A DNA stretch of 64,000 nt from Parafenestella ontariensis (lineage: Eukaryota > Ascomycota > Dothideomycetes > Pleosporales > Cucurbitariaceae): NCBI GenBank assembly GCA_021596325.1, contig JAKGDA010000023.1:124001-188000 (forward strand). The letters are read 5' to 3'. Below, one piece after another: positions 30,555 to 44,101 of the stretch. The notes below the pieces were generated by a model, which was not told where the DNA came from, did no database searches, and saw only the letters and a program-made list of their open reading frames with translations. The position numbers and the translations under genes were made by a program. Numbering within the stretch: position 1 is the stretch's first letter; every line of letters begins with the position of its first letter.

Positions 30555-33500
30555 TATTGTGGCCGCTAGTAAGTCTGGTCGAGGCGACTCGTCGGTCGTG
30601 AGCGCATGGTGATTGCGCGAGATTGTCGAATAACTTGCTTGGTGACAGGTGCTTTGATGGTGAGGTTGACGAAAGGGACAAAGCGCCGGAGCTTGGCAAA
30701 ACAATTGATCCGGACCTTATTCTGTCGAGCTGTGCCCATGGCACGACAAGCCCTAGTCTCACCACACCGGCCATTTGTTGTTCGATATCCTGTCAAAATC
30801 AACGTCCAGGCCATCGACTCCCTCGTTGCTTTTGCTATACTTGTAGGCGATCAACGAGAGATGCTTCTAACCGAAGGGTTGCTGTAGCGATCTGCTGCTA
30901 GCTACTGTAGGGGCCATCGCTTACTATACTCCGGATGTACTTCTGCACCTCCCGGATTCTCGTACAACGTATAAAGAATACCTGTCCGTGCATGCATCTC
31001 CTCCTGGGAGCAATGTTGGATTACGTGAAACACGTGACAGCCTACAAGGTTGACAGCACATCGGAACGTCCAGACAGCGCACATCAAACCTTATACCCCG
31101 CCACAGACATGCAGTATTCGTCTTATGCACTCAACAATGCTTATCCCTGCCATGTGTAGCAGACACGGCTGGCCAGAAACAGGGAAACGTCTGGTTATCT
31201 TCGCCAGAGTGGCCCGAGGTCATTCATGAACCATCTCGCATTCGACGGTTCTTTTCCCCGTGAGCCGTCGACTTGAAATGGGCCTGTACGGCTCACGAGC
31301 AAACTTCTTGGAGGCGTCCCGAATCGCTCAACAATTACTGCTCATGCAAGCTTCTGCAGCTCTGTCTACATCAAGGGAATTTGGCGAATGAGAGAGCACG
31401 GGCATACCAAGCAACCCCGCAGCTAGCCCATGCCGCTAAAATATGCAAGTCACACTTCCGCTTCGTCTGTCGTCTCCACCTTCGGCTGCATTTTGTCCGT
31501 ACTGTTTCATACACAATAACGGGCTAATGCTCGTCATCCATCGTTGTGGCCGCCATCAATACGCTGCAGGGACACTCCGACGGACCTTCCCCCATATGAT
31601 TATTTTTTTAGACATCGAACAACCCTCCATATGAGTGTCAAATGCGTCATGATGTCCCTCAGCTGGCAGACACTCATTTCAAGAGTGATCGGGCATCAAC
31701 TGGAATTGGCATGGTCGAAGATAACGCAGGGCCAGCTAGCTCCACATCGCGGGACCCAGAGATAATACCACCTCCCGAATCATGCTGGATTGATGGTCTC
31801 GATGGTCTGATTCACGGTCAGCTGGTGGGGGGCTCCAATGGCTGCCCGTCACAGACAATTGCTCTTCGGGGTGCCTTTTACGGAAAGCAGGTCTGAGCAT
31901 GTCTAGATGTCGACAATGGATTGCGCCAAGCAAATACACTCATATACGGTCTACGCGAAAGACTGAAAGTCAATTTGGCTTCTGCAGTCCGTCTTTGTCA
32001 GAGCTCTCGGTTGCAGCCGAAGTCAGGGTGCTTTGGAGACTTGTCTGGAGCCAGCTCCCCGTCTTCCCGTTTCCGCTCCGCCCGCACCGAACCAGAATTC
32101 CATTTTCACAAGGAAATGCTCCACGCAGCACTACAGAGCAACGGCCGTCATTATGCAAAACGTGCTTGCGATGCGAAGCCGATGTCTTCCGCATGGTCAG
32201 ACGCGTGTCCTTCTCAGGAGATCATTTCTACGAATAGGACTTTTATTGCTTCTTGCTGACGGGCACAAGCGAGTTGCGGGGATGCTGATGACTTTTCAAA
32301 CAAACTTTGGCCAGCCGTTGCTCGCTGAACCAGTGGACATTGTCAGGATCTACAGGCCCTGCGACCCCTGTACTGTGGCTTGATGCTGGAAACGCTCAGC
32401 ACGGCCAAGTTGTCGGTCTTCATCACCGGCCCAATATGTTACACTTGTTTTCAGTCATTGCCTCAAGCAAGCCCAAGCGTGGTAGAACACTTTCCTACTT
32501 GACCGGTTCGATGACGGGGAGAATGTCGTTAGGTCGTACACAAGACATTTGAGCGGAGCGGTAGCACGACTGTAGGCGTGCTTCTGATGTGGGGCTGATT
32601 GCCAACTAGGGACGCCTCGAAACCGACAGGAGGATCGCGCATTCACTAACCAGTTGCGTGCGCGGCCGTGAATGGCGTTTATGTTGTGACAGTAAGCAGC
32701 AGCGATCAAGAGGCCATCATCGCGAGCCGACCTTGGCTGTCGTTGACTGGCTAATCAGCATTCCCCGATGCTGCAAAGAGCTGCCGCGGCGTTCACACAG
32801 TAGCATGCTCCCCCGCTGTTTATCCTGGACCACCAGCGACGCTGAGGTGTGTCCAACCAACGAGATTGAAGAAGCAGATAACCAGGCAGCCCCGGATGCG
32901 AAGCCGCTGGAAGGCGTTCGATGCACCATACGACACATACAGTACAGTACGACGAGCACGTTTCGGTTCCCACGAGGGTTTGCAGCCTCCCTCCCACCTA
33001 GCGCTCACGCCGGCAGCTCTTTACGAAGCCATCAAGCTATCGTCAACACAGTCCTTTGCGTGCTCAGTGCTTTCCTGCAAGCTTCGGGCTGCTCCCTGCT
33101 TTAAGTAGACGGCGGCCCGTCAGAGGGGAACCATCGACCCAGGATTATCCTTATCCCTGTATGGAGGCGAATGGGTTGATGTTGCTGCGACGCTACTTTA
33201 ACTCACTATATCCTCTTGCCTCTACCTTGTTGTGCGACCTGGCGCTTTCTGCAACACACTTTAATACCTGGACCTAGTCGTTAAATACATCCCCGCTCAG
33301 TAGATCACCCTCGCACATCTTTGCTGTGGTCTCCGCACGGTCGCGCAGCTCAAATTCTCCTTTTGTCTTCTATCATCAAGCATCCTCCACTTACCATCCG
33401 CAACCACTATCGAACCGCACAAGTGGTTTTTGCTCGCCCCTGTCTTCTCCGAGTTTGTGTTCAGCTCACCCGTTCATCTCGGAAAGACGTAGTTTTGCCG

Positions 33501-33884
33501 TTAGTCCCACCAAATCTTACTGGACGTTGCTCGGCGCCCACGACTCGCTAAAGCCGCATTCCCCCGCTCTCGCGCAACGTACCGCGCGATCGCTCGAGGC
33601 ATTCGAAGCGGACCGCCTGGGCCCTCTTGCGACATTCTGATCGATTTCCTGTCGGAAGACCGACGGCCACGTTCCACGACCTGTTCAGTCCTGTTTAGCA
33701 TTGAGCAACAAGAGTACAAGACAACCCCAAGTGGCAACCTTGTGCATCGATCGGTGCAGGCCTCAAGCGTGCTTGAAGGAGCATCTCCTCGCCGGTACTG
33801 TTATCTGCACGCAGGACGGATTGGACGTCCAATGCATACCTCTCCCCGCCTATAGTCCCAAAGGTTGCTTCATCGCTAGGCCGA
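30555..33884. other. Gene-poor stretch (3.3 kb), no supported gene
   Basis: Contains the CPSF100 leader, including a 57-codon minus-strand upstream frame at 30739-30566 that ends 11 bases before its ATG. It also contains a pyrimidine-rich region from about 33200 on that is probably promoter and 5' leader of the Zn2Cys6 gene. Many short overlapping frames on both strands, none recognisable; no tRNA-like B box found. Confidence 0.5.
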
Positions 33885-35747
33885 ATGATCTCGACCCTCT
33901 CCTTCGGCCATCCGCCGCCAGGCGCGCACGCTCGTTTGAGTACCAGCTCTTCTCCACAGCCCTCCATGTCGTCCGCCAGCGAGTCGCCCTTAAACACGCC
34001 CAACTTTGACACGAATATATTCAGTCCCTCGGACACACAATCAGAAGACCGAATAGATAAACGAACGGGCTCCAGTGAGATAATACCCAAGGTTGAGGAG
34101 ACCGAGCTCCAGTTGGCAGATGTGAAGGAAGAGCCTTTGGCGGAAGATGCACCAATCTCTCCTACTGAGCCTGTACGGATAAGACGCGCCCGTGGCCGGC
34201 CGAGAATACATCCACCTCGCTCTCCGACTGCAGGAGCCGCGGGAGCGAAAAGATCGAAAACCGGTTGCACAACATGTAGAAAACGAAAAAAGAAGTGTGA
34301 CGAGACCAAACCTTTTTGTACTGCCGCCCCTGGCTTCTTGTCGCAATACAAGAACTAACGTGTCCCAGGTCTGTCATGTCAGAAGAACAATATTCACTGT
34401 GAAGGCTACAAGCCTGTCGAAATATGGAAGAGTGGGAAAGAAAGGGCAGCAGAAGGTAAGTGCACGACTTGCTTTTTAAAATCGGGTCAAGCTGACACAG
34501 ACGTAGCCCGAAAGCGCAGCCTAGATGTCAAATTCGAACTTCCACCTCTCATGGAAGGCGTGGAGAGCGACCTTGACCGTCATCTCTTGCAACACTTCGC
34601 AAGCCGGGCCAGCGCCGTCCTTACTTTGCACGGAGACCAATCAACAAACCCTTTCACTAGAATACTGTTGCCGATGGCTCTACAGCATGAGGGCTTGATG
34701 CACTCCGTATTGTGCTTGTCAGCCTCACACATGTACTCCGTGACCCCATCACAAGAGTATGAGGACAGACAGGCTTTCCATCGAGGCAAAGCACTGCAAC
34801 TACTCAAGCACGATCTCGAGCGGCAAAAGGCTGGTGAGGGTGGTGTCATGGTCTATGAAGATTCCAACGTTGCTCAGATCTTGATACATCTCCTCCATTC
34901 GATATGCGATGGTAACACATCTGGTGAGTATAGGATGCACATGATTGCTGCCAAACAGATAGCGATGAACCAAAAGTCCGCCAATCCGGAGTTCCAGTCG
35001 CTCTTCGACGAATTCTTCTACTACCACTGGATCGCAAGTCAAATCACGTCGCTTGACGGTACGGAAGTGCCCATGATGGACAACTTCAACCTTCCCTTCG
35101 AGATCAACCCAGAGACAGCTGCCCTTATCGGCGTATCGGACGGCCTCTTTGGTTTTATTTCCAAAATCAGCAACCTACGACGAAGGCTTCGTGCGCGTAT
35201 AGACGACAAACAAGAGCCGATTATGGACTACGAGGCTTTGCTTGCCGCTCACGCCATTGACACAGGCTTGCGCGGATGGGTCTGTCCACAGGAGCCCGGT
35301 TCACCTCGCTACGTTATCTCCATGCTATACCGCCAAGCAACTTGGGTGTATCTATATCGCACAACCAAAGATTCCCATCCTCATCCTTTCATCAAAAGCG
35401 CCGTGGACGCCGGTATACGCTACATCAACGAGCTGCCTGCAGAAGGCTGGATCCAGAGCAACGTCCTACTTCCGTTGTTCCTCATCGGTTGCGCGGCGTT
35501 CGAAGAGGAGCAACGCATCGAAGTTAACAGAGCGTTTAGTGGTCTGATTGCTTGCACTGGACTAGGCAATATTGGGTTCGCTAAAGAGGTGGTCGATGAG
35601 ATTTGGATGCTCATGGATGCTAAGGATCCGGAGAGTTGGGATTGGGAAAAAAGTGAGTTATTTTTCCTGAATATGTTCTGCTTGAAACCATGACGCTGAC
35701 TTGTTGTAGTCATTCATGCTAAAGGTTGGGATTTTCTAGCTACATGA
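33885..35747 (+). CDS. Zn2Cys6 transcription factor with fungal-specific TF domain
   Basis: Four exons, 33885-34317, 34369-34455, 34507-35652 and 35710-35747; introns of 51, 51 and 57 bp; 567 residues. The binuclear zinc cluster is created by splicing: exon 1 ends inside it (GCTTCRKRKKKCDETKPF) and exon 2 supplies the last two of its six cysteines plus the following residues (CLSCQKNNIHCEGYKP), giving CxxCx6Cx6CxxCx6C. A basic AT-hook-like stretch (RRARGRPRIHPP) precedes it. The long exon 3 has the pattern of the Fungal_trans_2 regulatory domain, from HLLQHFASRASAVLTL on. The last tiny exon supplies the family's usual ending (WEKIIHAKGWDFLAT). A second ATG at 33966 is an equally good start. 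Target genes cannot be told; no cluster surrounds it. Confidence 0.92.
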
Positions 35748-38700
35748 GGGCCTTCGGGCTACGGTGAACTGGTGGCACACCGAATAACGCGACAACGCCA
35801 CTTTCGGTACTGTACTTTGCCTGTCTTTTTTTCGGGGCGGTCTACATGGGTGCAAAAAGGAGTCTTAATTTTGGGATGTTGCTTGTCAGGTTTTGTTTCA
35901 GCGGGTTCGCTACGGCCGTGGGTTGCATTGGGTGGATACAAGTCCTATATCACAGGCGGTGTACTGTGTAACGGAAAAGGATTGGGAAACGGCTCTGCTT
36001 TTCCTTGCATTTACTTCGCTTCGGTTCTTCTCGCGCGTGTTTCAGTCGCGATACTGCGTTTTGCACATGCAGCGTTTTGGGGTTGGGGATTGCGTCGACT
36101 CGATTGCACTTACATTTGCATTGGCGAGGCGCGTGTGTACACATGGCATGGTGGCACTTGTTGCTGCGTGAAAAGACAGCGGAGCGGTTGGCTGGTCTCC
36201 TGTTTGGACGACACGTATGTACGCATTAGGTGGTAGCTCACGGTGCAGATGGGAATGCATGCTGGTATCCACTTTTCTCACTTTAGATTCAGCTCTTCCT
36301 GAGAAAAGCGTAGCGATCAATGTGATCTACCAGTGCTTCTATGGCAAAGTGAGGAGCATGAGCTCTACATTGGTCAGCACGGCCGAGCTCAGGCCGTCTG
36401 GACGGTCCTCCGCTTAGGGGACGACGTTTCTCCTCCAATACTATTCCCAGCCCCCAGGCTATCTACCTAGTTCCTGTCGCGACAGTCGTGACTCCGTTAG
36501 AAGATTCCAAAGCGTGGGAGGCGTGGGCCCCTCTCAGTGGCTTCCTGCAGCCACCTCTGAATGCGTCCACCTGCATTTAACCGGCGACGATTGCGAGGAA
36601 GTTATGCAGCAGCCAGAAAGGCTACGCGGACCCCCAGACTCATGGACATCAACCGGGCACTGTTCATCAGGAGCACCAAGCGACAAGTGCCGGTTGGAGA
36701 TCGGCCCAAGGTTCAGGTTCGGGCGAGCGTGGGATGTTCCAAGTTTCTTTCACCGTCTTAGCATGAACTTAATACATGGCTTGTGAAAGCAGCACCTGCG
36801 GCTAAGTATGTCCGCATTCACCACTCGATGCGCACGGAATACTCTCCCCCGGACCGATGTCAAGCGAAGTGCAAGCAACCGTCCGGAAAGGGTGATCATA
36901 GGAATTCCAGATCCACTTTTCGGCTCTTCTTAGTGCATGTGCGAGGTTGCCCCCACGCGTGAGGCAGGTTGGGGGTAAATATGTCCCGACGAAAGGGTAC
37001 ATATAGCCTGAAGGTACGTTGGTACCTGGCACTAAGCTACGAACTGGCGAAACTGAAGCATGATGCCACTAACATATCTCCGAAACATTATCGCAGGCAT
37101 TTTTCCGAGCCACCACCAAGAAAACCATCATCTCGCGTATGACGTTGACAGTGTCACACCATCAACCACCCTTTTCGCTAAACCCCGGGGTTCACTAAGT
37201 CGCGCGTACGCGTAGCCTGACTGGGAAAATGAAGGAACAGAATATCTCGTGTGCGCCATATCATCGACCGACCGACCGTTCCAGTCCTCCCCAGAGATCT
37301 GCGCAAGTTTCCGGATGACCCGATAAGCACGGAAGGCTTTCTCATCACATTCAAGGCAGCAGCAGAATTCCATTTGGAACTAAGACGCTCCGACTATCAC
37401 ACCGTTCGCATATGTATACAACATGACTTCGATTATTCCCGCAACCGCACAAACGCCACTGGGCCTCGTTATATCCCTGCTGCCCCGTATCTGATATGAA
37501 CATTTCCAAAAGTAGTAGCTTGCATGGGAAAATACAGGGGCTATGACTTCGCGCAAAGTACGTACCATACCGATCGATGACGACCATTCCAAACCACGCG
37601 GTGCCTGCATATTCGGTCTGCATGGAATGCTGTGACAGAAAGTCGGTCTACCAGGTAAATGCAGGTCATGACTGCCCACGCTCAATAGCGGGACACTTTT
37701 TGCGTAGGTGTGTGTGAGTTTGTGTGTGGCCCATATGAGGATCACACCGATGTCAGCAAGGCTAAATCGCTTAGGCCCACGAGGACGACTGCACGCAAGA
37801 CCAACGCCCCCTAACCCTACATACCTTGGTGGGGAACGTGATCAATAGTCAATGCGAACGGTCCGGCCATGTGCAGCGCTTTGATGCGAGAAAAAGCAGG
37901 ACAAGCTTTGTTGGGCTGACCGCTCCAACGGACCTGCAGCTGACACGAATAGAGGCCTGTGTCAGCAGTCCAATGTAGGTAACGTGGCTTTTGACTTGGT
38001 GTGATATAACCGTCGTTGAACGGTGTCAGATGCATAGTAGGGCTGACCCTAGGATTGAGGGAGCGGCTGGTGAATGTGATTATGTAGTATGTAAAGTATG
38101 AAGATCGCAAAAGCTGTATACCTCGGGAGGATGAGGCCCTTCAGGGTGAATAAATGAATCATGGCGGTGCCCTTTTTTTAGCCACAATGCGCCATCGCAT
38201 GGCATGGCGTTTGCGCTTGAGGCTGTAGATCAGTGTAGTGGAGGGTCTCGTGGCGCACTGACAGGCTGGCTCAGATGGCCGCATACTTGATTTGAAGACA
38301 TTCAAATCTTGGAGAAGGATGGAGTAACTCCCTGTTTAGCGACCGCCTATACTAGTTCGGTATATAGAGTTTTGCATCGTGGGATCAAGGTTCTAGCCAG
38401 AGTTCTTCGAGATGTAGTTGGCTGGTTAAGACTCCGTAGGTCTCGATATATGCACTACTCGACATTGGTGCATATCAAGAAATGCGAGATCCAGATTGCA
38501 TTGCGCATCCCCGGCTTCCTGCCCATGTACCGCTAGTGCAAGGACCCAAGTGCAAGTATGAAAATAAATCCACCACCCCCTCTTGATTTGCGTTCTCGAA
38601 TTGACTATAGGCTAGTCTTTAGAGCCGTTCATCAAATCATGTCGTCAACACTTGATGTTTTCGGTGGTTGGTCGAGTACTTGAAATTGAAACACGGAGTT

Positions 38701-40064
38701 CTACTCCGGCCTATCAGACGAGAGGGTATTTGTGAAGGCGTTCCTAGACTATGCATGCAGGTGAACTCCCAAGAAAACCAGTAATACGAGTACAAAGTTT
38801 GAGCTATAGAGATTTTCTGGCTGGAATTGTCGTTCCGACGTTCGAACTGCCGGACTGGGGGAGTTGGCTAGAAGCGAGGAGTACGTGCCACTGGCAGTGC
38901 ACACACCTGGGATGCGGGTATCGCTTGCAACGTACTTCGCTACGAGTTAACTACAAAGGTAACTAGTGCTCTATAGCGGTAAATCTTCGGGGTCCGCGAC
39001 GAGTCAAGGACGCTATTTTCGTGGAAATGATGCTGTGCATTTGGCGAGTGCTTTCAACTGTGAACGCGTTGACGCAGCCTCGCTTACGAGTTCTGGAATG
39101 GCTGTCGTGCTCTGGCAAGACAGTCCAAGTGTAGCGATGAAAATGAAGCAAGCGAAACGCAACTAGGGCTCGGAGATGAAGTATGTTTAAGGATATTTGT
39201 GCAACGACATCAGTCACGTGCTGATGTATAACGTGTTTGGCGTGTGCTTGCCTATCTTCATACCTTTGGGTCCTATATTGAAGAATTCGCTGATTCACAT
39301 GCCGTCAGGCAGGCACAAAGCACCCATACTCTGCCGATATCCGAGCACATGTCAACTATTGCCTTCCCAGAATACCGGGCTTCAATATTCCTTTTGTTTG
39401 CCCAAGTGCAGAACTCGACTTCTCGACCAATAGTTTTATGCGGGGCCGTGACCCCTCAAATGAGTTGCATCAAAAGCAAGTGTCGCACAAGACGCAATCC
39501 GCACGCGAGCCGTTAGCCGTGTAACCACAACCCCAGTTTGGCAGTTCCGAAATCTCTTTGTCGTTGTAGGTAGTATTTCCCTTAAAGTAGGTGGGTCCCC
39601 TCCTATTAGCTCATTGCTAGATTCTTATTAGCTAGCGCTAGCGGGCTGTCACAGAGAGTCAGCGCGGACGGTTTCGCTTCCACCCGCGAGTTTGGCAGCA
39701 TAACGGCTGTTCTGCCTGGCTTTAAGCACTGACTCTATCAACATCAGCCTCTGTGGCTGATTAAAAAGAAGCATTACAATCGACCTGTCTTGGATCAGAG
39801 TTGTAAAACTCTTTGAGGTTTCGCGATGGTCCTGTTCATTAGGAATTACCACCAATTGCCTCGCTGATCTCTCCAGCCGTGTCTGCAACCCGCTTCGGCT
39901 GGGAAGCGAGGCGGGCTGGGCTGCCTGATTGCGCATCCGCTCAAAGGGAACAGAACCTTCCGGGAGATCATTAACACGCTGACAGCGACGCTGCCCTTGT
40001 TAGAATTTCTTCTTCCAAATCACCCCAGCATGGATTTACCGCCGTGAATCGTGATTCATCCGCT
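35748..40064. other. Gene-poor stretch (4.3 kb), no supported gene
   Basis: Longest gene-free span in the window. Frames such as 35772-36236 (plus, 154 codons, Cys/Trp-rich) or 39649-39936 (minus) show no family resemblance. Minor features: a CGACCGACCGACC run near 37264 and a GT-rich run near 37710. No transposon ends, tRNA or long repeat seen by eye. Confidence 0.5.
40030..40047 (+). promoter_or_regulatory. Upstream ORF in the ABC transporter leader
   Basis: ATG GAT TTA CCG CCG TGA (MDLPP) stops 17 bases before the transporter ATG at 40065. If it lies on the mRNA, it could lower or condition translation of the main frame. Confidence 0.4.
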
Positions 40065-43000
40065 ATGGAGTCGCCAGAGAAGAGCCAGACAGGAGCAGGA
40101 GTTGTGGGATGCGACGAGAAGCACGGGTCGCGGGAAGCAGATGCCCCGCCGAGGCTGAAAGATCCCGAGCGCCACCAGCAGACACCTCCAGCTTCGATAC
40201 ACCGATTTACGACCAATACGTCTCATGATGACGGAAATGGCATCTCTTTGCGCGAAGTCGACCCTGTTACAGTGCGACTGGAACATCTCTCAGTGTCCGT
40301 CGATGAGTCGCCAAATGCTTTTGCTCGAGCATTCTCAAAGCGCAAAACGCCACCGAGCCACAGCCATGTGAAGTCTATACTCAATGACATTTCGGCGGAT
40401 ATGTCATGTGGGACTCTTACAGCTATCATAGGAGGGAGCGGAAGCGGCAAGACATCATTGCTGAATCAAATGAGTGGCCGCATGAAGGGGAAACGACTTG
40501 CTGTCTCCGGTCGCACGCTCTTCAACGGCACTCAAGATGCATCAAGAGCACGCAGCGCTTATGTCATCCAGCAAGACATTCTTCTTCCCACTCTGACAGT
40601 CCGAGAGACATTGACGTATGCTGCGCAGTTACGGCTGCCGTCATCAGTCAATCAAACTGAAAGAAAACAGCTAGTGGAAGAAGTCATACTGGAGCTAGGC
40701 CTTAAGGAAGCAGCAGATACTCGAATTGGGAACAACGCACACAAAGGATGCAGTGGCGGAGAGAAGAGACGGACAAGCATTGGTGTCCAACTGCTGTCCA
40801 ATCCGAGTCTGCTGTATCTGGATGAACCTACAACTGGCCTGGACTCCACCAGCGCCTATCAAGTCGTGAAAACCTTGCAAACCCTTGCCCGGAAAGGACG
40901 GACAATTATTGTCACTATCCATCAGCCACGGTCAGAAATATGGAATCTTTTTGACAATGTCATCCTCTTGACGAGAGGTAATCCTGCGTATGCTGGCAGC
41001 GCAAAAGATTGCCTCCCACATTTTGCGAAGCTCGGCTACAATATGCCACCATTCACAAATCCAGCAGAATACCTTATCGATCTAGTTAGTGTGGACAATA
41101 GAAGCGAGGAAGCCGAGAGCGCTGCTCAAGAGCGCGTTGGTCACCTCGTCGAGGCCTGGAGAGTGCACGTTGACAGCACTGTTAATGAAAAGGATGGATC
41201 AGGTTCACTGGCTGATCCTGCTCCGAATACCAAATCCAAACTAAATCAGGATCGGAGACATACTTCGCTCATCCAACAAACCCGGGTTCTCACTGCGCGG
41301 ACTTGGACAGTAACGATACGAGACCCTATGGGTATGTTTGGCAGTATCGTTGAAGCGATTGGCATGGCGGTAATCACAGGGTGGATCTTTCTGCAGCTCG
41401 ACGGCTCACTCTCCGGTATACGCTCTCGTCAAGGCGCACTCTATAACGCAGCCGCGCTGCAAGGGTATCTTATTTTGATCTACGAGACATATCGACTCAC
41501 TACCGATATCCAATTATTCGATGAAGAAGCACGCCAAGGTGTTGTCAGCATCCCAGCATTCCTCATATCGAGAAGGTTGGCTCGCATCTTCATCGAAGAC
41601 ATTCCGGTACCATTAATCTTTTCGCTCATCTATTACTTCTTTTGCGGCTTCCGCGCGGACGGAGGCCAGTTTCTTACCTTCTTCGGGATCATATTACTAC
41701 ATCAGTATATCGCCGTATGCTTCGCTATGGTTTGCATTGCTATCTCCAGGAACTTTGCCGGAGCGAGCTTGGTCGCCAATCTTGCATATACATTGCAGTC
41801 GATGGGTTGTGGTTACTTCATCCAGTCCAACACCATTCCGGTCTATGTTCGCTGGACTAAGTGGATCGCCTATGTGTTCTATGCTTTTGGAGCTTTATGC
41901 TCCAACGAGTTCACTGGCGCATTCTATGATTGTCCTCTCGAGGGAGGTCCTTCAAACCCAGCCTGTAAAGAGTATACAGGAGAATTCATTCTGGACTCGC
42001 TCGGGTTTCCAGACAACTGGGTTTGGAGGCCTATACTCGCGCTACTCGGCTTCGTCTTCGCCTTTTATATTGGGGCTGGTATCTTACTCAAGTTTTGGAG
42101 TGCCGACATCGCAATGGCCCGCGCAAGACCTTCTAATGTGGATGCTTCAGCTGGCAAGGAGAAACTGGGTGAGCTTGCTCCAGGCGATGTTAGAACAATT
42201 AACATTCGGCTTGAGGGCTATGGTATGGACATTGAAAAGCGCTCCATGCGCAAACGGTGGACTAAAGCTATTCTCAAACCACTCACGGCAGAGTTTCATC
42301 CCGGATCGCTCAATGTGATTATGGGTCCCTCTGGCTCTGGCAAGACGTCTTTGCTGAACAGTATGGCTGGAAGACTCAAGGACGACATGTCAACAAGGTA
42401 CAAGCAGTATGGTATGATGAGCTACAATGGGCTCGCCCCCTCTCAGGATGTTGTTCACTCTATTTGCTCCTTCGTCACTCAAGACGATGATGCCCTTCTA
42501 GCTTCACTTACGGTCCGTGAAACGCTGCGCTATGCTGCGGGTCTTCGGCTACCGAAATGGATGTCCAAGGAGCAAAAGCTCCAACGAGCCGAAGAGATCC
42601 TCCTAAAAATGGGCCTCAAAGACTGCGCGGACAACCTGGTTGGGAACGATCTCGTCAAAGGTATTAGCGGAGGCGAGAAGCGGAGAGTAACTATTGCGGT
42701 GCAGATTCTTACCGAACCACGCATTCTACTGCTAGATGAGCCGTTGTCTGGGCTGGATGCCTTCACAGCTCTATCCATTATGGACGTGTTGAGGGGCTTA
42801 GCTGGCGAGGGACGCACACTGATCGTGACCATCCACCAACCGCGATCGGATCTCTTCGCGCACTTTGGCAACATATTACTTCTCGCACGTGGCGGCTATC
42901 CGGTATACGCTGGCCCAGCAGACGACATGCTGGGCTACTTTGCCGCCCGAGACTACACATGCCCTCGTCATGTCAATCCCGCCGACTTTGCGCTCGACCT

Positions 43001-44101
43001 CATCACTGTCGACCTCCAGCACGAAACGCGCGAAGAAGCTAGCAGAGCGAAGGTGCGTAAACTAATCGAGTCATGGAGCTCTGACATGTTTCCTGTTGCG
43101 CGGACTGGCTCTATAGCAACACCAGCCGAACTTGGGAGCCTGGCGAGAGAACCAGCCTCATTCGCTTCGGCCTATTCGATCCTGATCAGACGTGCTACAA
43201 AGAACATGTTCCGTCAACCTGAGATCACCATTGCGAGAATCATGCAAGTCGTAGGTCTTGGTCTCGTTCTAGCGCTATATTTTGCGCCGCTCAAGACCAA
43301 TTATTTTGCGATTCAAAACAGGCTGGGATTTCTGGTGGAGATTGCGCCGCTTTATTTTGTTGGCAGTGAGTTCAGTTCTCTATGCACGCTTGGAATTGCT
43401 GTACTGATGAAAACACAGTGTTAAACAATATCGCGGTATACCCCGTTGAGAGAGACGTGTTTTACCGCGACTACGATGACCGCATCTACGGCGTCGAAGC
43501 CTTCTATCTCACATATATCTCCCTCACCACACCGTTCGAAATCATCAGTTGTATCCTCTTTGCTATTCTAGCCGTTCTGGCTTGCGGTCTAGAACGCGAT
43601 GCGTCGACATTCTTTATCATCACTTTCAACGCGTTCTGCATCACCAGTTGTGGCGAGAGTTTGGGCATTGCCTTCAACACCCTCTTCACGCACTCTGGTT
43701 TCTCGGTCAACTGCATGTCGGTCTTCCTCAGCGTTGCGCAAGTCATGGGCGGCATATTATCCCTCGATGTTCCAGACTTCCTGCAGGCCTGGAATCATCT
43801 GTCTCCCATCAAGTGGGCTGTCGGCAATATGGCGCCGTTTACGCTTCGCAACCTGCACTTCACCTGCGAGGACTGGCAGAAGATCAATGGCCAGTGTCCG
43901 ATTACTACCGGCGAACAGGTGCTGGACCTTTACAAACTCAACACAAACCCGAAGATGAATATTATGGCTTTGGGCATATGTGCGATTGTGTATCGCTTTT
44001 TAGCATATGTTGTTTTGAAGGCGGTGAAAGAGAGATGGATAGGAAGACTGTGGAGGAGAGTGGGCGGTGGAGAGAAGACGAAGGTACAGACCGTGTCCTA
44101 G
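40065..44101 (+). CDS. Full-size ABCG (WBC-type) transporter
   Basis: Two exons, 40065-43365 and 43419-44101 (53-bp intron); 1,327 residues. The frame begins without an ATG at 40044, so the ATG at 40065 is taken. Layout is nucleotide-binding domain first, NBD1-TMD1-NBD2-TMD2. NBD1 has Walker A GGSGSGKTS (about residue 123), signature CSGGEKRR, Walker B LLYLDEP and H-loop TIHQPRS. NBD2 has GPSGSGKTS (about 755), ISGGEKRR, ILLLDEP and TIHQPRS. Both composite sites look intact, unlike classical PDR transporters whose NBD1 is degenerate. About six helices follow each NBD (for example SIVEAIGMAVITGWIFLQL and LTTPFEIISCILFAILAVL). The short N-terminus and lack of PDR motifs suggest a White-like ABCG half-transporter duplicated. 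Plasma-membrane or vacuolar export is likely; substrate unknown. Confidence 0.93.

Noticed and set aside
30566..30814. Minus-strand 82-codon ORF upstream of CPSF100 read as a gene
   Set aside because: It lies in the leader of CPSF100 and stops just before its ATG; at most an upstream ORF.
33695..34351. 218-codon minus-strand ORF opposite the Zn2Cys6 gene
   Set aside because: Antisense to the zinc-cluster exon, whose spliced motif is unmistakable; no family match for the antisense frame.
35772..36236. 154-codon Cys/Trp-rich plus-strand ORF after the Zn2Cys6 gene
   Set aside because: No signal peptide at a plausible start, no regular cysteine spacing and no family resemblance; likely 3' flank.
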